Shown: positions 36,241 through 44,985, numbered from the stretch's first letter. The stretch is 64,000 bases of DNA from Sphingobacterium detergens (GCF_003610355.1 NZ_RAPY01000007.1:124001-188000); one strand, 5' to 3'. Numbers and translations are program-made. The notes: generated by a model from the letters alone, not told the origin.

Positions 36241-36977
36241 TTGGCTTTCCTAAACATGATTTTACTTAATAATACATGGGGGAGCAGGCCTAAAAATCTC
36301 ATCAGCCATTTCATACGCTTCGGAAAAATCACGATTTCTTTCTTTTGTTGTATCGCTTTTAAGATGCGTTGTGTGGCATCGTCTACACTGATCAAAAAGG
36401 GCTTTTTGGAGAGATCCTGCTGATTAAGTTGACGGAGCTTAGTTGTATCCACATACCCTGGTGCGATAACTGTCACTGCAATCCCATACGGAAGCAATGC
36501 CCTCCGATAAGCGTCAGCTACTTGGATTGCGGCTCGCTTTGTTTTGCTGTACAAACTTGAATTCGGAAAGTCTAAAGTTCCCGAGACGGATGCTATTGTT
36601 GCGATCTGCCCCTTTGATTGTCCACGCATGACTTCGCTGGCGACTTCAAAGCAATTCAGGGTACCCAGCATATTGACTCGGAGCATCGCACTTGCCTCCT
36701 CATAACTGATGCGCTCTGCCACATCATCGGCATAACTGCCTGTACAATTGATAAAAAGATCCAATGCCACATGATTACAGAAAGAATCAACGGCATCAGC
36801 CAAAGCATCCCGATTACATACATCTACTTCAAACTTGATGAGCGCATGGTATGCTGGCTGATTGGTCAACTTTGAAATGTCTCGACCACATACAGCAACT
36901 TCAGCCCCCTGTTGGAGGTAGCATTGTGCTAGTGCCAAACCTATTCCGCTTGTTCCGCCTGCGATAAATACCTTCAT
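36222..36977 (-). CDS. SDR family NAD(P)-dependent oxidoreductase
   Basis: A 251-residue short-chain dehydrogenase. Cofactor motif AGGTSGIGLAL near the N-terminus, catalytic Ser in IASVSGTLDF, and YSKTK (YxxxK), with VIAPGYVDT downstream. The C-terminal extension is basic and hydrophobic, hinting at membrane contact. The frame opens with TTG at 36986, but ATG 36977 is right for the fold. It overlaps the YnbD-like gene by 19 bp. Not part of the E. coli ynbABCD set; probably reduces or oxidises a lipid-linked polyol or ketone here. Confidence 0.87.
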   Translation of the reverse strand: MKVFIAGGTSGIGLALAQCYLQQGAEVAVCGRDISKLTNQPAYHALIKFEVDVCNRDALADAVDSFCNHVALDLFINCTGSYADDVAERISYEEASAMLRVNMLGTLNCFEVASEVMRGQSKGQIATIASVSGTLDFPNSSLYSKTKRAAIQVADAYRRALLPYGIAVTVIAPGYVDTTKLRQLNQQDLSKKPFLISVDDATQRILKAIQQKKEIVIFPKRMKWLMRFLGLLPHVLLSKIMFRKAKWMKND

Positions 36978-37128
36978 TTTATACAAAAAAATAGCGATTA
37001 TATTACCTGCTTAATCGGGCTATCTTGTCAACCAAATAAACCTTCGATGTATGCAGCCCAAATTCTCCAATAGATCCCGTATTAAACCATATACACTTCC
37101 GACGACCATTACTCCGATACATCGTGTA

Positions 37129-38160
37129 CTACGCCATACGCAGTTCCAGCGTCTTCCGATATCCATAATTCCACTGTGCTTCCAAAGCGGTGGCAAATTC
37201 ATCCAGACTTGCTGGTAGGGACAATGTTATTTCAAATCTACGCCAATCGATGCCTTTTTTACAATAGTTTCCTGTTAACTGTTCCGCAGCATCAGCCGTA
37301 TCGATCCATCGGATTCCTTGAAATTGCTGATCAATATCCCGCAAGCGTTGGTTTCCGCTAAAGCCCAATACCGCTCTTACCAATCCCTCTTCCTGCAATT
37401 TATACGACTGTTTCCGCTCACAGATCACTTCTGCCACCAAAGACTTCGCCAACTCTACAGGGACCAGATCAATGGCTCCACCGGCATAATATTCCCCATT
37501 TCGCTGTATCGGCTCAATATAAAACATATCGGACATGGAAATACGAACAGCCTCCAACAATGTCACCGCTGAATTTATCGCTATCGTTGGGGCAACAGCA
37601 CTTTGTCCATAATTTTCACCTTGAATTTGAATGCTATCCAGATTTACGTTCGATAGTGCATTTGTATTCCCCATCAGGATTTTCTGATAAAGCTTACGTT
37701 CGCCACGTCTCTCCCCAACTTCCGAACGGTCAAAAAGCATTTTCGAACCAATAATAATCGACGGTATTTCTTCCGAAAATGGGCGGTTCAAAGTCGGTAA
37801 TAAGGGCGAAAGATCATGTTCCATATCGACCAGATAACGATCAAAGACATCTTCCAGATAAGGAGCAGATCGTTTATCCCACTCCTTTTTTAGCACATAC
37901 CACCCCAGTTTACCCAGATGACGTTGTTCCGTAAGCCGATGTCCACAGAAGAAGCGATAAAACTCTTCGGATTGGAGATAAGATTTCCGCTCTGCATCCG
38001 TTGCAAAGGCCTGAATAATCGCAGCAGCCAATGATCCACCACAGGTAGCAATCAGTAGATCCGGTTTTAACCCCAGTTCCTCCAACGCGGCATACATTCC
38101 CAAGTACAAGCCAAAACGAGTACCACCTCCTGAAAATAAAACTGCTCGTTGATAATTCAT
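37129..38160 (-). CDS. Patatin-like phospholipase homologue, catalytic Asp replaced
   Basis: A 343-residue patatin-fold protein. It begins with the oxyanion-hole motif FSGGGTRFGLYLG and has the nucleophile elbow TCGGSLAAAI (GxSxG-like). The second dyad position, normally DGG or DGA, reads AGGAID (YYAGGAIDLVP), so the catalytic Asp appears to be Ala. The rest of the fold, including a tail DSxQG-rich segment, seems intact. It lies between the SDR and CdsA-like genes in the lipid operon. Either another Asp serves (the nearby AID) or it has lost hydrolase activity and acts as a lipid-binding partner. Confidence 0.8.
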   Translation of the reverse strand: MNYQRAVLFSGGGTRFGLYLGMYAALEELGLKPDLLIATCGGSLAAAIIQAFATDAERKSYLQSEEFYRFFCGHRLTEQRHLGKLGWYVLKKEWDKRSAPYLEDVFDRYLVDMEHDLSPLLPTLNRPFSEEIPSIIIGSKMLFDRSEVGERRGERKLYQKILMGNTNALSNVNLDSIQIQGENYGQSAVAPTIAINSAVTLLEAVRISMSDMFYIEPIQRNGEYYAGGAIDLVPVELAKSLVAEVICERKQSYKLQEEGLVRAVLGFSGNQRLRDIDQQFQGIRWIDTADAAEQLTGNYCKKGIDWRRFEITLSLPASLDEFATALEAQWNYGYRKTLELRMA

Positions 38161-38195
38161 TTCGCGATATATTAGCTATGAGATTCTGATTTTAT

Positions 38196-39041
38196 TTACA
38201 AATTCGTCATTTCTATCAAACAAATCAAGCCATAGAAAACAGGTGCATTAAACACCAAGCTATCTATCCGATCCAGTAATCCACCATGTCCGGGGATTAA
38301 TGTACCCGTATCCTTGACTCCCGTCTTGCGCTTCAAAAAGGAGAAAAGCACATCACCACAAAATCCTAAAGTACCAAAGAGCAGACCAAGCAACGAAAAG
38401 CAGATAAAATCCCCAAATGGCAATAACAGATAGCCCAAGATATTACTCAAAATTACCGTCAGCCCGATACCACCGATACATCCGGCAACAGTTTTGTTTG
38501 GGCTGATACGCGGAACGATCTTTCGTTTACCAAAGAATTTACCCATTAGATATTGGAATACATCATTCAGTTCCGTTAAAACGATGATATAGGCCACAAG
38601 CCGTAATCCCATCAGCTCATCCTGATTGATTTGTACTGCCCGGATAAAGGCCAACTGGCTGAATGCAAGCAGACAGGCAGCCGCTCCAAAGGTCATTCCG
38701 ATAGCAGCGTCCATCGCTGTTTTCTGTCCCAACCGGAAAAACAGCCCAACCCCTATGCACAATAGTGTCGCCCAACATAGATAGGCGCTATATGAACAGT
38801 AGATTAAAAGGATCAGCTGCAATAGACCAGCTACAATAGCAAAAGGCAACGCAAAACTAAAATTGGGCACAAACATCTTCATAAATTCGCGCATCCCCTG
38901 AAACGTCAGCCAGGAAACAAACAGCAATGCTATTGTTTGCGGAACGAAAGCAACCGCCAGTACCAGTACAATGTACCCCCAGCTTCTGACCCGTACAGGT
39001 ACGTCAGCAAATTTGTCCTTCGGATTGGATACTTCACTCAT
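38196..39041 (-). CDS. Phosphatidate cytidylyltransferase (YnbB/CdsA-like)
   Basis: A 281-residue integral membrane protein with about eight TM helices. The CDS signature is near the C-terminus: SPNKTVAGCIGGI and GDVLFSFLKRKTGVKDTGTLIPGHGGLLDRIDSLVF. It forms CDP-diacylglycerol from phosphatidate and CTP. The operon context with a CDP-alcohol phosphatidyltransferase, a YnbC and a YnbD homologue makes YnbB the closest model; a separate housekeeping cdsA is expected elsewhere. It overlaps the upstream gene by 8 bp. Confidence 0.9.
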   Translation of the reverse strand: MSEVSNPKDKFADVPVRVRSWGYIVLVLAVAFVPQTIALLFVSWLTFQGMREFMKMFVPNFSFALPFAIVAGLLQLILLIYCSYSAYLCWATLLCIGVGLFFRLGQKTAMDAAIGMTFGAAACLLAFSQLAFIRAVQINQDELMGLRLVAYIIVLTELNDVFQYLMGKFFGKRKIVPRISPNKTVAGCIGGIGLTVILSNILGYLLLPFGDFICFSLLGLLFGTLGFCGDVLFSFLKRKTGVKDTGTLIPGHGGLLDRIDSLVFNAPVFYGLICLIEMTNL

Positions 39042-39639
39042 GTACCACCAATGCCTTTCTCAATCGCGTTATCGAACTCAAGACCAATAACAAACATAAC
39101 ACAGCAAAAATATAGACTGAAATAGTCGTTATCGAGATCTGTAACAAGCTCAAAATACCATATACGCCGAGCAACAATGCACGGTCACTTTTACCCATGG
39201 GCCCATCATACCGACGATCATTGGCCACAACTTTTCCAATCAGACCACAGAATTCATTGATGACACTCAAAATAATAAAGCATATCACCAGATATAAACT
39301 CTCGGGATGAAATTTCAGCAAGGGGAAAAAGATCAGGACATCGGAGACAATATCACCTACCTCATTCAAGACTTCCCCTTTTTTACTTGTCTGATTGAAA
39401 AGACGGGCCATCATGCCATCCAATGCATTGAAGGCCATCCGCAATAATAAACCGATCGGTAATGCCAAGAACAAAATTGGCATCCGGTCAGCGTACCAAA
39501 ACGACACTGCAATAACCAAAGACAAAACGATCGAGCCAATAGTAATCTGATTGGCTGTTACCTTTTTCCGATGCAACAAAGTCAGAATCGGCATCAATAA
39601 CTGCTGAAACTTTGGTTTTAATTTATAAACAGAAATCAT
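39034..39639 (-). CDS. CDP-alcohol phosphatidyltransferase (YnbA-like)
   Basis: A 201-residue membrane enzyme with about six TM helices and the CDP-alcohol signature D-G-x2-A-R-x8-G-x3-D-x3-D: ALDGMMARLFNQTSKKGEVLNEVGDIVSD. It joins an alcohol headgroup to CDP-diacylglycerol. First gene of the minus-strand lipid operon and the homologue of YnbA. The headgroup cannot be read from sequence; phosphatidylglycerol- or inositol-phosphate-type lipids fit the downstream dual-specificity phosphatase. Confidence 0.9.
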   Translation of the reverse strand: MISVYKLKPKFQQLLMPILTLLHRKKVTANQITIGSIVLSLVIAVSFWYADRMPILFLALPIGLLLRMAFNALDGMMARLFNQTSKKGEVLNEVGDIVSDVLIFFPLLKFHPESLYLVICFIILSVINEFCGLIGKVVANDRRYDGPMGKSDRALLLGVYGILSLLQISITTISVYIFAVLCLLLVLSSITRLRKALVVHE

Positions 39640-39685
39640 ATATGCGCTATATAGCTTACTTTTTTTATTTTTTTTAAAAAAAACT

Positions 39686-39715
39686 TTTGATAGTGTAAGA
39701 AATACACTATATTTG
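39686..39715 (+). promoter_or_regulatory. Bacteroidota-type promoter with embedded inverted repeat
   Basis: TTTG at 39686-39689, spacer 18 bp, TATATTTG at 39708-39715: a full match to TTTG-N17-23-TAnnTTTG. Inside, TAGTGTA-AGAAA-TACACTA (39691-39709) is a 7-bp perfect inverted repeat whose right arm overlaps the -7 box, placed as an operator would be. Confidence 0.7.
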
Positions 39716-39719
39716 TACC

Positions 39720-39788
39720 ATCATAATTTAGGTTTATAATTGGTTATTTAAGGTTTTCATTCTCCCCGATTGAAAACCTTTTTTTTTG
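39720..39788 (+). ncRNA. Putative small RNA of about 70 nt
   Basis: No ORF, but a consensus plus-strand promoter is followed about 30 bp later by a strong intrinsic terminator (AAGGTTTTCA / TGAAAACCTT with T9 at 39779-39787). Both flanking genes are on the minus strand, so this would be an independent short transcript facing the end of the TPM gene. Family unknown. Confidence 0.55.
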
Positions 39789-39803
39789 CCCCTAAATCAC
39801 GAA

Positions 39804-41279
39804 CTACCATCGCCCACCTGCGCCTCCACCACCTGAAGAACCGCCGCCAAAACTTCCGCCACCGCTACTACTGGATCCACCGCCACCAGACCTGCTCGAT
39901 GAAGACCGTACTTTAACAGGTATAGTATGCTCGCCATGAGATACGCGATGCCCACAGTTCTTACATTTATCAAAACGTTCCTCCAAGCCCTGCGAACTGT
40001 ATGTTGCCGATCGGATCGTATGTGTAAGTCCCGTTTCAAACGTACGGTAATGACATTGAGGACAATCAATGTACCCTGCGTTTTCATCCCAGGGAACCAA
40101 CTTGGTTTCATTGCTTGTCTGATCTATCCAAATCTCATAAGATCGGCTACCAATTTTCTCCTCCATGAGCTGTCCCTGATCCAGGTAAGCACTTTCTCGG
40201 ATAGATACATCATCCTTATTCATCCGTAACCAACGCCCCGAACCATCCGGAGGGGTCAATCGTAGTTCATTCCTTCGAATCCGCTTATTTATTCCAAAAA
40301 GATCAAACAGCGCCAAAGGACTTAGCAACAAAGGAACAAGTCCCCAAATGCGAAATTTACGCAAGGCTTGCTGGATATTCTCCTCATCGCGATAAGAATT
40401 GACAATCTGCGTACGGCTCGCATTATATTTCATCGCCAATGTAATACTGCCAAATATAAAAATAAAGTAAGGAAGGTTCTTCCATTGATAAACGACTTCA
40501 AAGTTGTTCAATGCAAAAGCACATATAAATACACTGGCAAACATCAACATCCCCATACAACCGCAGCCGCTGACCAGTGGTGGAAAATACTTACTTTTCT
40601 TGGTTAACTGTCCCTTTATCGCGCGGGTCACCTCACCCAGCCAGATATAACAGATCGCAAATAAAGCCAGCACCAAAAGTGAATTTCGCAGGATAGGACT
40701 GCTGAAGCTCCAGATCGGAGTTGCCTCAGGCATCAGGCGCTCCAATTCAGCCTTGCTATCAGGAGAAGTTAGAATGGTTTTGATAAACTGTGAAGCCTCA
40801 AGAACTCCTTGGTCATAATTTCCATTTCGAAAATTAGGCACCAGATACTTCTCACCGATCCGCTTTAAATAGGCATCAGGCAAGGTACTTTCCATCCCAT
40901 ACCCCGTAATAAAACGATATTCCCGCCGATCTTTGGCAATAAACAATAATAGACCATTGTTACTCCCCTTCTTGCCGATACCCCAGGTATTAAATAGTTT
41001 AAGTGCAAATTCAAAATCGCTGTCACCGACATAGTCATTGACCAATACAATGGCATACTCACTTTTGGTAGCTGCTTCGATCTGTGTGGATAAACCATCC
41101 AATTCAGCGACGGTACCCGATGACAAGATCCCATCGGGATTGGACACGAAGTAATCTTGTCCCTGTAATTTCGGACTAGGTACATTATCGACAGTATACT
41201 GTGCCAATACCGGAACAGCACTTAAACAGCAGCTTAGCCAAAATAAAAGGAAGATATAGAGTTGATGTGATCTATGCAT
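39804..41279 (-). CDS. TPM domain-containing membrane protein with C4 zinc motif and Gly/Ser tail
   Basis: A 491-residue protein: signal peptide (to about residue 25), periplasmic TPM domain (about 40-165; YFVSNPDGILS, GLLLFIAKDRREYRF, GYGMESTLPDAYLKRIGE), TM helices near 200, 240, 265 and 320, a zinc pair CPQCHYR...CKNCGHR, and a low-complexity Gly/Ser-rich C-terminus ending GGRW. TPM (YgcG) proteins are linked to photosystem or envelope protein maintenance; the Gly/Ser tail is common in Bacteroidota relatives. Stands alone. Confidence 0.85.
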   Translation of the reverse strand: MHRSHQLYIFLLFWLSCCLSAVPVLAQYTVDNVPSPKLQGQDYFVSNPDGILSSGTVAELDGLSTQIEAATKSEYAIVLVNDYVGDSDFEFALKLFNTWGIGKKGSNNGLLLFIAKDRREYRFITGYGMESTLPDAYLKRIGEKYLVPNFRNGNYDQGVLEASQFIKTILTSPDSKAELERLMPEATPIWSFSSPILRNSLLVLALFAICYIWLGEVTRAIKGQLTKKSKYFPPLVSGCGCMGMLMFASVFICAFALNNFEVVYQWKNLPYFIFIFGSITLAMKYNASRTQIVNSYRDEENIQQALRKFRIWGLVPLLLSPLALFDLFGINKRIRRNELRLTPPDGSGRWLRMNKDDVSIRESAYLDQGQLMEEKIGSRSYEIWIDQTSNETKLVPWDENAGYIDCPQCHYRTFETGLTHTIRSATYSSQGLEERFDKCKNCGHRVSHGEHTIPVKVRSSSSRSGGGGSSSSGGGSFGGGSSGGGGAGGRW

Positions 41280-41368
41280 ATTTTTTAGAATAACTCAAAC
41301 AACAAAATTTGGTTCATTGTCACGATATTAAGAAAAAAAAATCAAACAAAGGTTTCCATCAAAAAAAA

Positions 41369-41392
41369 GCCCATAATCAACCGATTATGGGC
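41369..41392 (-). terminator. Terminator of the gluconate operon
   Basis: 10-bp perfect stem GCCCATAATC / GATTATGGGC with a 4-nt loop, then eight T residues on the minus strand. It lies 116 bp past gntP. Confidence 0.9.
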
Positions 41393-41507
41393 CTGTATAA
41401 TTCAATATTCGTTTGAGACTCTCCGTCCTATTAATGTATCCTAGCAATTACTTTATATAATCGTTTTGTTGAGCTACAGCCACAGTACGCGGGCCTGTTT
41501 ATCGCTA

Positions 41508-42830
41508 TCAATGACCAAGCCAGTGTAAAATTAAGACACCGATCAATCCAATAACAGAAACGAGCGTTTCCATCACCGTCCATGAGCGAAACGTATCCTT
41601 CATGCTCACTCCAAAATAAGATTTAAACATCCAAAACCCCGGATCGTTGACGTGTGAGAACATGAGACTACCCGCTCCCGTCGCTAGCACCATTAATTCG
41701 GGAGTAACATCTCCCGCCTGCACAATGGGAAGCATAATGCCCGCTGCCGTGAGCCCAGCAACACTAGCCGAACCGATAACCAGGCGAATGATACCGGCTA
41801 TTAACCATGCAAGCACAAGAGGCGACAAACTAAGGTCTGCGGTTAAGTCAGCGATGTAGTTCGCTACACCACTATCTACCAAAATTTGCTTGAAGGCGCC
41901 TGATGCTGCAATGATAAAAAGGATCATCATTATCCCGCGGATTGCTTCTTCCACACTTGCTGACTGCTCCCGCAAACTTTTACCTTGGCGGATACCCATC
42001 GTGTACATTGCCATTAGCGATGCAATCATTAAAGCCACCACCGGATCACCCAAGAAACGTAGTGCCGTCAGCCAAGCGGAGCCTTCTGGGAATAGTAGAT
42101 GTGAAAATGAACCAACAGCAATTAAAACTATTGGAAACAGCCCAGTGAATATACTAATTGCAAATCCGGGAAGCTCTTCCCTATCTGCTTGATTGTGTTC
42201 AGGAAAAAACTCGGCCGGTGGGTTGGTCGGAATACGCTTAAGCATCCTGCCAAAGAGTGGTCCACCGATAATTATAGCAGGAATCGCCACAACAACGCCA
42301 TAGGCCATTGTCAAACCTATGTCCGCTTTGTAGGCAAGCGCTATAGCCGTAGCTCCCGGATGTGGTGGCAAATAACCGTGCGTCACGGACAGCGCTGCCA
42401 GCAATGGAATGGCTACGTAAAGCAAGGGCATTTTATTGGAAGCACATATCATGAAAACAAACGGTACCAAGACAATAAAACCGACATTGTAAAACAAGGG
42501 AATTCCTACTAAAAAGCCTGTGAGAACCATTGCCCAAGGTAAATTCTTTCTACCAAATACAGCCGTGAGTACCGTTGTAATCTTTTCTGCAGCACCGCCC
42601 TCTGCCATCAACTTCCCCAGTAAAGACCCGAAAGCCAACAAAAGTGCCAACTGACCCATGGTACTGCTCACTCCGGTTTCAACAGATTTAAGGATATCCA
42701 TGGCGTTCATATTCATAGCAAAACCGACCGCAACAGAAGTTATCAGTAATGAAAAGATCGTGTTTAACCTGACGACAGTGACCAAAAGAAGTAGTAAAGC
42801 TACTCCCAAAATAACGATGATTAGAGGCAT
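41508..42830 (-). CDS. gntP: Gluconate:H+ symporter
   Basis: A 440-residue transporter with about 12-13 TM helices. GntP-family landmarks: FGSLLGKLMAEGGAAEKI, YLPPHPGATAIALAY and GSASVAGLTAAGIMLP. It takes up gluconate for phosphorylation by GntK, encoded 16 bp upstream in the same direction. The operon has no GntR-type regulator in view. Confidence 0.92.
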   Translation of the reverse strand: MPLIIVILGVALLLLLVTVVRLNTIFSLLITSVAVGFAMNMNAMDILKSVETGVSSTMGQLALLLAFGSLLGKLMAEGGAAEKITTVLTAVFGRKNLPWAMVLTGFLVGIPLFYNVGFIVLVPFVFMICASNKMPLLYVAIPLLAALSVTHGYLPPHPGATAIALAYKADIGLTMAYGVVVAIPAIIIGGPLFGRMLKRIPTNPPAEFFPEHNQADREELPGFAISIFTGLFPIVLIAVGSFSHLLFPEGSAWLTALRFLGDPVVALMIASLMAMYTMGIRQGKSLREQSASVEEAIRGIMMILFIIAASGAFKQILVDSGVANYIADLTADLSLSPLVLAWLIAGIIRLVIGSASVAGLTAAGIMLPIVQAGDVTPELMVLATGAGSLMFSHVNDPGFWMFKSYFGVSMKDTFRSWTVMETLVSVIGLIGVLILHWLGH

Positions 42831-42846
42831 AATAATTTATAGCTAG

Positions 42847-44358
42847 TTAAAACTCACCTTCCAATATGTGGTACAGGTGTTCAAATTTCCGGAAGTTCTT
42901 CATATATACGGCGTGATTCTCCGCACTCGGTTTGTAATAGCGCTCGGTATCTTGTGTTCCCTCCGCTTGCTTGTTTTTTACGGTAGGATTACCCCTCTGT
43001 ATACCCAGTGCTTCCAAACCTATCAATGCTGCTCCCCATGCAGAGCTTTCTACCGTATTTTTTGTGAATACAGGCTTATTGAAAATGTCTGCAAGCATTT
43101 GTACCCACAACGATGAACGCGCTAAGCCACCACTTGCAAAGATCGTATGAATGGGGCCGGTGTTCTCCTCTAATGCGAATCCTACGCTGTAAATTGCAAA
43201 CAACATCCCTTCCATCATGGCCCGCGCAAAGTGCGCCCTGCCATGATGCAACTGTATTCCAAAATAAACGCCTTTTGCATTGGAATTCCAATGTGGTGCC
43301 CGTTCACCAGTTAAATAGGGCAAGAATATCAAGCCCTCCGCCCCTGGAACGACGGAGTCCACCAAAGCATTTAACAACGCGGAAGGATCTCCATCCGCTT
43401 CCTTTTGATTAAATTCTTGCAAAAAATTATCTCGAAACCAGTTGCGTAATACACCGCCATTGTTAACCGCTCCACCAATTATATATTCATTTGGTCTCAG
43501 TAGGTATGTAAATAGCCTTTGTTTTTTTTCTTGATTTGCCTGCGAACTTGCTACGCGAATAGCTCCACTGGTACCGACAGTTACCGAAGCCACCCCAGGA
43601 CTTATAGCCCCCACCCCGAGATTAGCCAAACAACCATCGCTACCACCTATAACAAAAGGGGTATCTTCAGGGATGTGCATCAAGGCCGCAATTTCTCGGC
43701 TAGGCATATTTAAAACATAATCGACCGGAACTGGTGATGCTAGTTGCTCTTCCGATATGTCCGTCAATCCTAATGCCTGCTCAGACCATGTTAGCTGATG
43801 TATGTCGAAAAGCCCTGTTGCAGATGCAATGGAATGATCGACCACATAAACTCCAAAGAGCCTGTAAAAAAGAAATTCTTTGATACCGATAAACTTGTGC
43901 GACTGAGCAAATAATTTTTGATCGTTAGACTTTATCCACATTAATTTGCAAAGCAAAGACATGGGATGTATTGGTGTGCCCGTCTGCTGGTACAACAGCC
44001 TGCCCGCCTCACTTGCCTGCAAGGCAACCGCAATATCCTCGCTTCTGCGATCTGCCCATATCATGCAATTGCTAAGTGGCTTACCCGCCGAGTCAACAGC
44101 GATTAGTCCGTGCATAGCACTGCTCACCGAAATACATACGGGTTTCGGTATCTCGGCACTAGATTGCTTTAAGCCAATCATTACATGTGCAATAGACTCA
44201 ATACATGCGTCATAAACAATCTCCGGATCTTGCTCATACCAACCTTCCGACGGGTTTAATATGGGATAAGGTATACTATGCTGCGACAAGATGTTACCAT
44301 CGTAGTCAAATGCAACAGCTTTCGCAGATGATGTCCCAATGTCTAATCCAATGATCAT
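42847..44358 (-). CDS. gntK: Gluconokinase, FGGY family
   Basis: A 503-residue FGGY carbohydrate kinase. N-terminal GLDIGTSSAKAVAFD binds phosphate, followed by CISVSSAMHGLIAVD, the SDGCLANLGVGA segment, and C-terminal FASGGLARSSLWVQMLADI. This is the Bacillus-type gluconokinase, not the E. coli GntK P-loop enzyme. Linkage to gntP supports gluconate as substrate. Its product, 6-phosphogluconate, would normally be used by Gnd, whose divergent gene is truncated here. Confidence 0.9.
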   Translation of the reverse strand: MIIGLDIGTSSAKAVAFDYDGNILSQHSIPYPILNPSEGWYEQDPEIVYDACIESIAHVMIGLKQSSAEIPKPVCISVSSAMHGLIAVDSAGKPLSNCMIWADRRSEDIAVALQASEAGRLLYQQTGTPIHPMSLLCKLMWIKSNDQKLFAQSHKFIGIKEFLFYRLFGVYVVDHSIASATGLFDIHQLTWSEQALGLTDISEEQLASPVPVDYVLNMPSREIAALMHIPEDTPFVIGGSDGCLANLGVGAISPGVASVTVGTSGAIRVASSQANQEKKQRLFTYLLRPNEYIIGGAVNNGGVLRNWFRDNFLQEFNQKEADGDPSALLNALVDSVVPGAEGLIFLPYLTGERAPHWNSNAKGVYFGIQLHHGRAHFARAMMEGMLFAIYSVGFALEENTGPIHTIFASGGLARSSLWVQMLADIFNKPVFTKNTVESSAWGAALIGLEALGIQRGNPTVKNKQAEGTQDTERYYKPSAENHAVYMKNFRKFEHLYHILEGEF

Positions 44359-44538
44359 AAATAAAATTGATGTTTAGGAGAGTTCAATATACGGATTATC
44401 TGTTGGTTTACAACAAAAGACTCAATACCAGCGAAGTAATTGAAGCGAGAAAAGCACCTCATACCGATCTGCTGATAATTGTCTTTTATAGTTTCAACAA
44501 AAATGGTAAATTTCAACTTTGAAAAACGGTATTAAACG

Positions 44539-44840
44539 ATGAGTATAGATAAAATGAATACCTACGATTTTGGAATAGTTGGACTCGGCGTAATGGGACG
44601 TAATTTATTGCTGAACATCGCCGACAACGGTTTCGCCAGGTATTGAAAGATGCTATCGCAAACGGGATACCCTTACCCGGATATGTAAACGCACTCTCTT
44701 ATTTTGATGCCTACCGATCGGAAAAATTACCTACAAATATTATACAAGCACAACGAGACTACTTTGGCACACATACCTATGAACGTATTGATCAGGAAGG
44801 TATCTTTCACACGCTTTGGGATTACGGGACAAAAGCTTGA
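44539..44840 (+). pseudogene. gnd: 6-phosphogluconate dehydrogenase remnant with large internal deletion
   Basis: Frame 1 reads MNTYDFGIVGLGVMGRNLLLNIADNGF, the NADP-binding N-terminus of Gnd, and stops at a TGA at 44644. A different frame from about 44638 reads the C-terminus: VLKDAIANGIPLPG, then IIQAQRDYFGTHTYERID and GIFHTLWDYG, ending at 44840. A full Gnd is about 470 residues; here only about 33 plus 67 remain, out of frame, so roughly 1.1 kb is missing and the enzyme cannot be made. A terminator follows (44871). The deletion boundary is near 44633-44640. Confidence 0.92.
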
Positions 44841-44870
44841 AAATTCGATTTAATCTCTGTTTAAACCGCA

Positions 44871-44902
44871 AAAAAGCGACTTTATACAAAAAGCCGCTTT
44901 TT
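44871..44902 (+). terminator. Terminator of the gnd remnant
   Basis: Stem AAAAAGCG / CGCTTTTT with a 16-nt loop, 30 bp past the old gnd stop. It is intact although the gene is not. Confidence 0.7.
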
Positions 44903-44910
44903 ATAACTGA

Positions 44911-44985
44911 GCCCTCCTGTCGGGATGAACCAAGGACCTACTACTGATTACAAGTCAGTTGCTCTACCAGTTGAGCTAAGCAGGC
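44911..44985 (-). tRNA. tRNA-Thr(UGU)-like gene, apparently rearranged
   Basis: On the minus strand the 5' half is a good tRNA: GCCTGCT acceptor strand, TAGCTC D-stem, and anticodon arm ACTGA-CTTGTAA-TCAGT with anticodon TGT. The 3' half does not match it: after the anticodon stem AGTAGGTC has an extra AGT compared with the usual AGGTC; the T-arm 5' strand CTTGG would need CCAAG but CGAC follows; and the 3' acceptor AGGAGGGC mispairs with GCCTGCT. The 3' part looks like the end of a different tRNA-Thr. Probably a chimeric pseudo-tRNA; function is doubtful. Confidence 0.6.

Noticed and set aside
42189-42512. 107-codon antisense ORF within gntP
   Set aside because: Shadow frame of a TM-rich gene; composition is basic and lacks any recognisable motif.
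44370-44522. 50-codon plus-strand ORF between gntK and gnd
   Set aside because: Starts 12 bp after the divergent gntK start and occupies the expected promoter region; no recognisable domain, signal peptide or codon pattern. Chance opening is likely.
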